Shown: piece after piece, positions 42,538 through 50,270 of the stretch
Layout: each line of letters begins with the position of its first letter
How positions within the stretch are numbered: position 1 is the stretch's first letter
Source of the DNA: Onthomorpha sp937906975
GTDB taxonomy: Bacteria; Bacteroidota; Bacteroidia; Bacteroidales; P3
DNA length: 64,000 bases
Assembly (NCBI GenBank): GCA_045614605.1
Contig: JAZLDH010000021.1
Span: 4,513-68,512 of the forward strand
Direction: 5' to 3'
Position numbers and translations under genes: made by a program
Notes under the pieces: generated by a model
Databases searched by the model: none
Told to the model about the DNA's origin: nothing
What the model saw: only the letters and a program-made list of their open reading frames with translations

Positions 42538-43638
42538 ATGGCAAAGTTTAAAATAGGCGATAGAGTTAAGTTTTTGAGTTCAGAAGGTGGAGGAATAATC
42601 AAAGGATTCTCAGCCACAAATGTAGCAAACGTAGAAGTAGATGGATTTGAAATACCAACCTTAGTTTCAGACTTAGTATTGGACTTTTGTGAAGACAAAG
42701 CAGGACAATATTTCTGTACAAAAGAAGAAGAAATCATAAAAAGCGAACAGACAGAAGAGAGTTTCGCTCCATCGTATCAAGAAGATGAAAGAATAAGTCC
42801 TTTGTATCTTTCAGCAATTGGAAGAAAACAAGATGAGGGTATTTATCTTTGCTTTATACCTGAGGATCAAAAATGGTTTATCTCTGGAGATATAGATGTA
42901 TATTTAGTAAATAATTCACAAAACCGCATAATCTATTCAATACTCCTTTTACAAGAAGACGGATTTCATTCAGAGGATTTTGGTACATTAGAAAAAATGG
43001 AAAAAATCCTTTTAGGTACAATTTCGAGAGAGCAAATCAGCAAATGGGAAAAAGGAGCTGTGCAAATACTTTTCCACAACGATAAAGACACTCGCGTATT
43101 AATGCCTGCTAATTGCGAATTAAGACTAAGAGGAAGCAAGTTTTTCAAAGAAGGTTGCTATGTTGATACAGGATTTTTTAGAGAAAAAGCTCTTATGTAT
43201 GAGATTTGCAAAATCAATAGCGTAAGTCAGTTTATTCAAACAAGCGTTGTAAAAGAAGAAGACAAGGTTACAAAAGAAGAAAACATAGTAGTAAATGTTG
43301 CAAAACGTGCTTACACAAACACCTTCCTTGATAAGCACATGATAAATTCCAACACCGCCGAAATAGATCTACACATTGGCGAACTTGTTGAGGACTATTA
43401 TTTATTGGAAAACGAACAAATGTTAAAAATCCAATTGGAATATGCTCGCAAATGCCTAAACGAAGCCATAATTCAAGGTTTAAGCAAGGTAATCTTCATA
43501 CATGGAGTTGGACAAGGCGTATTAAAATCAGAGTTGTTGAGAGAATTAAACAAATATCAAAACATTCATTACTTCGATGCCTCAATGGCGAAATATGGAG
43601 TAGGTGCAACAGAGGTGTACATAGGACAAAACAGATAG
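42538..43638 (+). CDS. DUF2027 and Smr domain protein
   Basis: 366 residues. N-terminal DUF2027 (KIGDRVKFLSSEGGGIIKGF), a beta-rich middle, and a C-terminal Smr domain (AEIDLHIGELVEDY, then KVIFIHGVGQGVLKSEL). Smr domains cut or bind nucleic acids, with the DLH and HGxG motifs both present. The domain pair is typical of Bacteroidia, where these are sometimes annotated as MutS2-related. It lies 15 bp after the Mur ligase gene. Confidence 0.9.
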   Translation: MAKFKIGDRVKFLSSEGGGIIKGFSATNVANVEVDGFEIPTLVSDLVLDFCEDKAGQYFCTKEEEIIKSEQTEESFAPSYQEDERISPLYLSAIGRKQDEGIYLCFIPEDQKWFISGDIDVYLVNNSQNRIIYSILLLQEDGFHSEDFGTLEKMEKILLGTISREQISKWEKGAVQILFHNDKDTRVLMPANCELRLRGSKFFKEGCYVDTGFFREKALMYEICKINSVSQFIQTSVVKEEDKVTKEENIVVNVAKRAYTNTFLDKHMINSNTAEIDLHIGELVEDYYLLENEQMLKIQLEYARKCLNEAIIQGLSKVIFIHGVGQGVLKSELLRELNKYQNIHYFDASMAKYGVGATEVYIGQNR

Positions 43639-43644
43639 ATTCTT

Positions 43645-44583
43645 ATGAAATTTCTTTACTATTGCAAGTCTTGTTTTATGTTGTTATTGCCACAGCGTCT
43701 GTGTGAGTGGAAAAGAAAATTGTTTTTAAACAAATATTTTCCAAAATACAACTCTATTGATTTGCATTATCGTTGCAACTATTACAATAAACTAAAACAA
43801 ACCTCTCCTCTTTCGGAAAAAGCACAACAGCTCTCGCAACACAAACTCAAAAATTCTAACTTCTCAAAGGTTTACTTCTTTGACGCATACGAAGTAATTA
43901 GATTCTTCCCTAAATGTTTACGTTGGATTTTCAAGGCTGGCGACATAACAGATTTACAAAAAGAGCCTACAATTGTAAAAAGCCGTCCGATTGGAGAGAA
44001 TAACGAAAACTCTGTGCTTTTGAAACTAAATAAGATTCGACACTTTATTTTCGTAAAAGACAGAACAAAGTTTAAAGACAAAACTCCAAAGATTCTTTTT
44101 AGAGGTGCTGCACACGGAAAACCAAATAGGCAAAAATTTATAGAAATGTATGTAAACAATCCTATGTGTGATGTAAAAGACACTGCAAAAGACTCAATCA
44201 ACCCAAAAGAATGGCAAAGTAAACATCTAAGTCTTAAAGAGCAATTAAGATTCAAATACATTATGGCAATAGAAGGCAATGATGTTGCAAGTAATCTTAA
44301 ATGGATTATGTCCTCTAACTCAATTGCCGTTATGCCTCGCCCAAAATATGAAACTTGGTTTATGGAGGGTTGTCTTATTCCTAACTATCACTACATTGAA
44401 ATAAAGGAAGATTTTAGCGACTTGATAGAAAGGATTACCTTTTACGAAAAAAATCCTGACAAAGCTTTGCAAATAATAAAAAATGCAAACAAATACGTCG
44501 AACCTTTCAAGGATAAAAAAAGAGAAAAGCTGATTTCCATACTTGTAATGAAGAAATATTTTGAAAAAACGGGACAACTCTAA
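43645..44583 (+). CDS. Glycosyltransferase family 90 (LpsA/CAP10-like)
   Basis: 312 residues. GT90 motifs: ILFRGAAHGKPNRQKFIEMY, LSLKEQLRFKYIMAIEGND and ASNLKWIMSSNSIAVMPRP. Related proteins add xylose or glucose to lipopolysaccharide or capsule. There is no signal peptide; a short hydrophobic N-terminus is present. It lies 6 bp after the Smr gene. Confidence 0.9.
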   Translation: MKFLYYCKSCFMLLLPQRLCEWKRKLFLNKYFPKYNSIDLHYRCNYYNKLKQTSPLSEKAQQLSQHKLKNSNFSKVYFFDAYEVIRFFPKCLRWIFKAGDITDLQKEPTIVKSRPIGENNENSVLLKLNKIRHFIFVKDRTKFKDKTPKILFRGAAHGKPNRQKFIEMYVNNPMCDVKDTAKDSINPKEWQSKHLSLKEQLRFKYIMAIEGNDVASNLKWIMSSNSIAVMPRPKYETWFMEGCLIPNYHYIEIKEDFSDLIERITFYEKNPDKALQIIKNANKYVEPFKDKKREKLISILVMKKYFEKTGQL

Positions 44584-44849
44584 TTAATTATTATGCTTTT
44601 TCAACATATCTCCAACAATGCAGATGATTTTTTAGTATAAAACAGCCCAAAGGCGTCTTCAATATATATAAAAAAACTCGTTATATATGAAAATATTTAT
44701 AACTTTGCAAAGTTAAACTTGTAAAAAAAATGAATTTTAAATACTTATCTCTACTTTATTTAGGGGAGGAAAGGCGATAAACAATTTAGTTTATCGCAAG
44801 CATTTCGGTTATTAAACAAAATAATTTAGGAAATAAAAATATTAAAAAT
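44584..44849 (+). other. Leader region of the clan CD protease operon
   Basis: A -7 box TAACTTTG lies at 44700-44707, about 142 bp before the start, giving a long leader. Within it are a 16-codon ORF (44730-44780, MNFKYLSLLYLGEERR) and a perfect 9-bp hairpin (GCGATAAAC at 44774-44782 pairing with 44789-44797, six-base loop). The hairpin covers the stop of the small ORF. No terminator U-tract follows. Confidence 0.45.
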
Positions 44850-47573
44850 ATGGTAAATAGAAAAATTAGTTTTTTTGTCATTATAATGACATTTATGTTT
44901 TTACCTTTAAAAAACATTGCACAAAGTGTTTCTCATCAACAAGCAGAAACTCTAATTTTACAAATGTATTCTGATACTATTTATGATACATATCAGATTT
45001 ATAGTTGTAATGAAGTTATAAATGCAAATGAGTATATTTTTTCACTGTTTGATACTATTACAATGGCAGAAAGTGATTCTTATTTATTTTTTGTTGATGA
45101 AGTACCTTACGGTAATTGGGCTCACAGTTGCAAATATATTTTAGTTAATTCTTCAAATGGAAGTATAACAAACATCAGCGCAGATATGCATCCTAATTTG
45201 GAAGATTACACTATAATAAAAGAGACATCAATAGATTATAATCCTGTGATTATGTATCCGAATTTTAGTAAATATCCACAAGAAAGCAAGGCGTGTGATA
45301 ACAATGAAAGTCAGTATGCTGTAATTATAGGAGGAGGAACTTATGTGGGTAATAATTATGCAAGATATTGGAATGATTGTTCCTTTATCTATAATACATT
45401 GATCCACACTTATGGATATAAAAAATCTAATGTATATGTTCTTATGTCAGATGGACAAAATCCTGGTGCAGATCTATTAAATGGGAATAATACGATTTCT
45501 TCTCCATTAGATTTAGATGGAGATAATATTGCTGACATAGGTTATGCAACAACAAAACAAAATATATCTAATGTATTTAATGAATTATCAACAAAAATGA
45601 ATGCAGGAGATAATTTGTTTATATATACAATTGGTCATGGTGGTTATGATGAAGAAAGAGGATCTTTTTTAGCCTTATGGGATAGTGTAAAAATTTTCGC
45701 TAATGATTTGTTAACTGAAATAAATAAGATAAATTATCAATGTATTGTAAACGTTGTAATGGGACAATGTAATGCAGGTGGATTTTCTAATTGGCTAAAC
45801 AATAGGATAAATACAGTCTCCACATTCGCAACTACACAAGATGGATTGTCTTGGCCTGATTTGTCTGGTAATTTTGACTTATTTGTGTATTTATTCACAT
45901 CAGCAATTAACGGAAGAGACCATTACGGCAATATAGTAGATGCGGATACAAATAATGATGGAGAAGTATCCATGTATGAAGCGTATATTTACTCAAAAGA
46001 GCAAGATTATAGAGAATCTCCAGAACAAAAATCAAATCCGTCCAAATTAAAAGAAGTTTTGACGATGTGCAATAAGAAAGGAGTGGATCTTGTAATTAAA
46101 GATGGTCCGGAAGATAGTGGAAAAGAGCCGAATACTGTTTCTGAGTATTTATATCAAAGTAGTGATATATACGTAAGTTTGTCGGAGAATGACTATATTG
46201 ATGGAGAACACCAAAATCCAATCTCTGGCCAACCAGCATACGTGTACGTAAAAGTAAAAAACAATGGTTATGCAACTTATGCACCTGGAACTAATGAGGG
46301 TAAATTATCATTATACTGGGCAAAAGCAGGAATAGGTTTATCTTGGCCAGAACCATGGCAAGGAGGTGAAATAAATGGTTTAGAGTTAGGAGGTCTTATT
46401 GGGGAAAGATGCGTTATAGACACACAGCTTCCTATCCATAGAGAATACTTAGGTGGTACGGAACAAATTTATTGCTTTGAATGGGTTGCGCCAAATATAG
46501 AAGATTATGCAGATTTACCTGAAAATTGGCATTTTTGTCTTCTTGCAGTCTTGGATTCGGAAATAGACCCTTTGACAGATCAAGATTGTATTGGTGATTT
46601 AACACGATTTGTAAAAAACAATAATAATGTAGCTTGGAAAAACATAACAATTATTGATGAAGAAAGTATAAATAATCCTGCTTATGTTAGTATGACCAAT
46701 TGGACTGGTAAAAATTTTAGAGGAGAAATTATATTTGAAGTTCCAAAAGATGAAACATCTCCATTGCTCAGTGATGTGGCAGAAATAATTGTTACCTTTG
46801 ATGAAGAAATTTATAAAACTATTGTTGATAATTGGAATTTAACATACGGTTTGGAAATATCAAAAGACAGAGATAATTCTTTTATTATAGCAAAAGATAG
46901 TGCAAGTATAAGCGGTTTATTGTTTGAACAAGAAGAATTAAATCTTTTAGGATTAAGCGTTGAATTTTTTATTGATAAAGAAACAGATAAAAATGACTAT
47001 AAATACAATATAACATTAAGAAATTTAGAAAATAATACGGTTGTTGGTGGAGAACAATACGTTATACACAAACCAGAACTAAGACAAGAAATAGTTGCTA
47101 ATGCAGGAGAAGATCAAATTGTAACCTTAGGAGAAATAGCAACTCTTTCTGCTCAGACAACAGGAACAGATGTGTCATATAAATGGATTGATTCTTATAA
47201 CGATACAACAATAAATAGTCAAATAGCAGAGGTGTCTCCAACAATAACACAACAATACAAATTAAAAGTAAAAACAGATAATGGCTACATTGGTTATGAT
47301 AGCCTTAATGTAGTTGTAAAGAAAAATATCATTAACAATATAACTCCACAACCTGCAACAGATTTTGCGGTAATTAACTATCAAATTATGCAAGCAAATA
47401 ATGCTTACATAGAAATAACAAATGGTTTTGGTACTGTTTTAGAAAATTTCCAAATAAATACTGAGTTAAATCAATATTCTTTCGATTGCAGAAGTTTACC
47501 AAGCGGTATTTATACAGTAATTTTATATTGTGATGGTTATCGTCAAGATGCTAAAAATTTAATAATAGAGTAA
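44850..47573 (+). CDS. Secreted clan CD (C13-like) cysteine protease with T9SS-type tail
   Basis: 907 residues. Signal peptide to NIAQ (residue 25), a propeptide-like region to about 150, then a caspase/legumain fold: YAVIIGGGTY, catalytic His263 in TIGHGG, and catalytic Cys307 in MGQCNAGGF. Two calcium-type loops lie near 222 (DLDGDNIADIG) and 370 (DTNNDGEVSMYEA). A beta-sandwich region and a PKD-like domain (AGEDQIVTLGEIATLSAQTT) follow, then a short C-terminal sorting-type domain beginning NITPQPATDFAVINY. Legumain-like enzymes cut after Asn or Asp; specificity here is unknown. Two paralogous lipoproteins follow in the same operon. Confidence 0.85.
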   Translation: MVNRKISFFVIIMTFMFLPLKNIAQSVSHQQAETLILQMYSDTIYDTYQIYSCNEVINANEYIFSLFDTITMAESDSYLFFVDEVPYGNWAHSCKYILVNSSNGSITNISADMHPNLEDYTIIKETSIDYNPVIMYPNFSKYPQESKACDNNESQYAVIIGGGTYVGNNYARYWNDCSFIYNTLIHTYGYKKSNVYVLMSDGQNPGADLLNGNNTISSPLDLDGDNIADIGYATTKQNISNVFNELSTKMNAGDNLFIYTIGHGGYDEERGSFLALWDSVKIFANDLLTEINKINYQCIVNVVMGQCNAGGFSNWLNNRINTVSTFATTQDGLSWPDLSGNFDLFVYLFTSAINGRDHYGNIVDADTNNDGEVSMYEAYIYSKEQDYRESPEQKSNPSKLKEVLTMCNKKGVDLVIKDGPEDSGKEPNTVSEYLYQSSDIYVSLSENDYIDGEHQNPISGQPAYVYVKVKNNGYATYAPGTNEGKLSLYWAKAGIGLSWPEPWQGGEINGLELGGLIGERCVIDTQLPIHREYLGGTEQIYCFEWVAPNIEDYADLPENWHFCLLAVLDSEIDPLTDQDCIGDLTRFVKNNNNVAWKNITIIDEESINNPAYVSMTNWTGKNFRGEIIFEVPKDETSPLLSDVAEIIVTFDEEIYKTIVDNWNLTYGLEISKDRDNSFIIAKDSASISGLLFEQEELNLLGLSVEFFIDKETDKNDYKYNITLRNLENNTVVGGEQYVIHKPELRQEIVANAGEDQIVTLGEIATLSAQTTGTDVSYKWIDSYNDTTINSQIAEVSPTITQQYKLKVKTDNGYIGYDSLNVVVKKNIINNITPQPATDFAVINYQIMQANNAYIEITNGFGTVLENFQINTELNQYSFDCRSLPSGIYTVILYCDGYRQDAKNLIIE

Positions 47574-47603
47574 TTTATAAATAATAAAGAAAATATTAGA
47601 AGT

Positions 47604-48086
47604 ATGAAAAACAAGATTGATTTATTACTTGCTATATTTTTAGTGGTAGTTTCGTTTGGTTTCATAAGTTGTGAGTCTGACCAAGAAGATATAAAAGCAA
47701 AGTATACTTATTTAAGTGACTTTTATTATTATGGAGGTCTTAATTTTACTTGGAACACATCTTGTCTTGTTGAAATGCATGACAATAATATTTTGATTAA
47801 AAAATCAGATGTAGAATTTCCAAGTGCCCATAACATAGAGCCTATGTTTTATCGTATCGATACAGAAATATCCAATGACACTATTTATGTTACAGAAAAA
47901 TGGTTTAATGCACTTGTTTCCGAAACTCCAAGATATAGAAATTCTAATATTTGGGTAAGTAATTTACCAAAAGGGAAATGGGTGATAAATAATAGTCTTC
48001 TTTTATTTCCAAATGATTGTGAAGCATACAATGAAGTAAATCCTTATATTTCAACAATACAAATATTTAGTATAGAAATAGAATAA
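47604..48086 (+). CDS. Lipoprotein A paired with protease (paralogue 1)
   Basis: 160 residues. Lipoprotein signal ending FGFISC (Cys23), then a compact domain with IDTEISNDTIYVTEKWFN and TPRYRNSNIWVSNLPKGKWV (quoted in parts). No known family. It lies 30 bp after the protease stop and 11 bp before its own paralogue. It could be a partner, inhibitor or substrate of the protease, but nothing proves this. Confidence 0.75.
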   Translation: MKNKIDLLLAIFLVVVSFGFISCESDQEDIKAKYTYLSDFYYYGGLNFTWNTSCLVEMHDNNILIKKSDVEFPSAHNIEPMFYRIDTEISNDTIYVTEKWFNALVSETPRYRNSNIWVSNLPKGKWVINNSLLLFPNDCEAYNEVNPYISTIQIFSIEIE

Positions 48087-48097
48087 AAGCAAATATT

Positions 48098-48622
48098 ATG
48101 AAAAGGTATAATTATTTATTATTATCTGCAATTTTAATGATTGCATTTAGTTTTTCAAGTTGCGAATCTGAAAAAGAAGATATGGAGGCTAAATACACTT
48201 ATCTGAGTGATCTTATTCACTATTATGATAATATAGGTTATTCTGAATTTCCTCCAACGTGTACTATTGTTTTAGAAGACAATAGTCTTTTGATTAAAAA
48301 GACAGATGTGGAATTTCCAACTACTTATGGTCGTTATAGGGATAAGCCCATATGGTATCGTATCGACACAGAAATATCTAATGATACTATTTATGTTACT
48401 GAAAAATGGTTTAATTCAAGTACTGCTAATACTCCAAGATACAGGAACTCTAATGTGTTAGTTAGTAATATACCAAAAGGGAAATGGGTAATAAATAATA
48501 AACTTGCTATATATCCGGGTGAAAATGAGCAAGATTTTGGAGAACCATTACCACCTCCTTATATTAGTTCAACCGGTCCATATATTACAACTAAACAAAT
48601 ATTCAGTATAGAAATAGAATAA
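48098..48622 (+). CDS. Lipoprotein B paired with protease (paralogue 2)
   Basis: 174 residues, clearly similar to the preceding protein across its length (same YTYLSD start, IDTEISNDTIYVTEKWF block, TPRYRNSN and PKGKWVIN blocks). It has a lipobox FSFSSC and an insertion of about 10 residues near the C-terminus (PPPYISSTGPYIT). Tandem duplication followed by divergence is evident. A terminator follows at once. Confidence 0.75.
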   Translation: MKRYNYLLLSAILMIAFSFSSCESEKEDMEAKYTYLSDLIHYYDNIGYSEFPPTCTIVLEDNSLLIKKTDVEFPTTYGRYRDKPIWYRIDTEISNDTIYVTEKWFNSSTANTPRYRNSNVLVSNIPKGKWVINNKLAIYPGENEQDFGEPLPPPYISSTGPYITTKQIFSIEIE

Positions 48623-48628
48623 AACAAA

Positions 48629-48661
48629 AAAAGCCGAGTCAAGAAAACGATTCGGCTTTTT
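48629..48661 (+). terminator. Terminator after the protease operon
   Basis: Stem AAAAGCCGA/TCGGCTTTT with a loop of about 14 nt, followed by T residues; A residues precede it. Confidence 0.85.
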
Positions 48662-48697
48662 CAATTATTCTAATCACTTAATCAATCAAATTCTTTT

Positions 48698-48721
48698 AAA
48701 GAAAAAAAATTTTTTTTCTTT
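48698..48721. repeat. Perfect 24-bp A8T8 palindrome
   Basis: AAAG, A8, T8, CTTT is an exact palindrome. It lies between the terminator above and the metK stop, followed by CTTTGC and CTTTGATTTATTTTT words shared with other elements. Confidence 0.8.
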
Positions 48722-48745
48722 GCTTTTTTTAATTTTTTCTTTGAT

Positions 48746-50020
48746 TTATTTTTCTATTTCAAAGACTTTTTTAATCCTATCTACATAGTCAAGTTTTTCC
48801 CATGTAAAGAACTCTACTTCTTTTTGAATTTTTTGTCCGTTTTGGCAGATTTCTACTGTTTTTTTGTAAGGTGTACGTCCAAAATGTCCGTAAGAAGCGG
48901 TTGGTGCAAAGATTGGGTTTTTCAATCCAAAGCGTTCTACTATTGCGTATGGACGTAGGTCAAATATTGTTTTGATTTTCTCTGCTATTTGTCCATCTGT
49001 CATTGGTTTTCCACCTTCTGTTACTTTTGAAGTGCCGTATGTGTTTACATATAAGCCAACAGGCTCTGCTATTCCTATGGCGTAGGCTACTTGTACTAAG
49101 ACCTCGTCGCACAATCCTGCTGCTACCATGTTTTTTGCTATGTGTCGCACTGCGTATGCTGCACTTCTATCTACTTTTGAGGAGTCTTTTCCTGAGAATG
49201 CTCCACCTCCGTGTGCTCCTTTCCCACCGTAGGTATCTACTATTATCTTTCTGCCTGTTAATCCTGTGTCGCCGTGTGGTCCTCCTATGACAAATTTTCC
49301 TGTTGGATTGACATATAAGGTGTAGTCTGCTTTAAACAAATCTTTTACGCTTTGTTTTTGTAGCTTTTCAATGACTCTTGGTATTAAAATCTCTTTTACG
49401 TCTTTCTTTATTTGAGCCAACATTTTTTCTTCTTGGTCAAAGTCATCGTGTTGTGTGGAAATAACGATGGTGTTAATTGCTTTTGGTGTGTTGTCATCGT
49501 TATATTCTATTGTAACTTGACTTTTTGAATCGGGACGAAGGTATTGCATTTGTTTTCCTTCTTTACGGATTTGTGCAAGCTCGTAAACTAATATGTGTGA
49601 AAGTTGTAACGACAATGGCATATAGTCTTCTGTGTCGCTACACGCATATCCGAACATCATTCCTTGGTCGCCTGCTCCTTGCTCTTCTTCTGTTTGACGC
49701 TCTACGCCTTGATTTATGTCGGGGCTTTGTTCGTGAATTGCAGAAATCACTCCACAAGAATTGCTTTCAAACATATATTCGCCTTTTGTGTAGCCTATGT
49801 TTTTTATTACTTTTCTTGCCGTGTTTTGCACATCAACGTATGCTTCTGCTTTCACTTCTCCGCTAAGTACTACTAAGCCTGTGGTTACTAAGGTCTCACA
49901 TGCTACTTTTGAGTTTGGGTCTTGCGATAGAAATTCATCTAATAGTGCATCGGAAATTTGATCTGACACTTTGTCTGGGTGTCCTTCTGAAACTGATTCT
50001 GATGTAAAAAAATATGACAT
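48746..50020 (-). CDS. metK: S-adenosylmethionine synthase
   Basis: 424 residues. All signatures are present: ESVSEGHPDKVSDQISDALL, MFGYACSDT, GGPHGDTGLTGRKIIVDTYGG (in parts), GGGAFSGKDSSKVDRSAAY and HFGRTPYKKTVE. It makes SAM from methionine and ATP. The leader is about 145 nt and carries a SAM-II riboswitch candidate, matching its product. Confidence 0.97.
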   Translation of the reverse strand: MSYFFTSESVSEGHPDKVSDQISDALLDEFLSQDPNSKVACETLVTTGLVVLSGEVKAEAYVDVQNTARKVIKNIGYTKGEYMFESNSCGVISAIHEQSPDINQGVERQTEEEQGAGDQGMMFGYACSDTEDYMPLSLQLSHILVYELAQIRKEGKQMQYLRPDSKSQVTIEYNDDNTPKAINTIVISTQHDDFDQEEKMLAQIKKDVKEILIPRVIEKLQKQSVKDLFKADYTLYVNPTGKFVIGGPHGDTGLTGRKIIVDTYGGKGAHGGGAFSGKDSSKVDRSAAYAVRHIAKNMVAAGLCDEVLVQVAYAIGIAEPVGLYVNTYGTSKVTEGGKPMTDGQIAEKIKTIFDLRPYAIVERFGLKNPIFAPTASYGHFGRTPYKKTVEICQNGQKIQKEVEFFTWEKLDYVDRIKKVFEIEK

Positions 50021-50083
50021 TTTCTTTGTTATTGTTTTTTATTAATATTCTACTACTTTTCTAAGCAAACAAAGAAATGGTGT

Positions 50084-50160
50084 GATTGATCAAAAAAAGA
50101 TGTTAAAATGTTGTTTTAGCATTTTTTTATGTGGTTGCAATCAATCCAAATCTTTCCACT
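50084..50160 (-). ncRNA. Candidate SAM-II riboswitch in the metK leader
   Basis: On the minus strand: P1 arms GUGG (50156-50159) and CCAC (50131-50134) enclose GAUUU and AUUGCAA blocks. AUAAA and a GCUAAAAC tail (to 50110) follow. GAUUU, UUGCAA, AUAAA and GCUAAAA all occur in the same order and similar spacing in the known SAM-II aptamer. The tail can pair with loop residues (CAA with UUG), as in the SAM-II pseudoknot. The aptamer begins just after the predicted transcription start. Downstream, GAUCAAUC (50084-50091) could pair with GAUUGAUU in the loop (50139-50146) as a switching element. Confidence 0.65.
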
Positions 50161-50169
50161 TAGAGGTTG

Positions 50170-50199
50170 CAAAATTATAACTTTTATTTTAATTGACAA
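50170..50199 (-). promoter_or_regulatory. metK promoter
   Basis: TTG (50197-50199), a 19-bp spacer and TAATTTTG (50170-50177) on the minus strand, about 150 bp before the ATG. Confidence 0.7.
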
Positions 50200-50210
50200 T
50201 TTTTCTCTTT

Positions 50211-50252
50211 AAAAAAAGTCGCACTGCCTCTTTGAGACAATGCGACTTTTTT
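50211..50252. terminator. Terminator after the 50271 gene
   Basis: Stem AAAGTCGCA/TGCGACTTT with A and T runs on either side; it ends minus-strand transcription before the metK promoter. Confidence 0.85.
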
Positions 50253-50270
50253 GAATTGGATATTATTATT

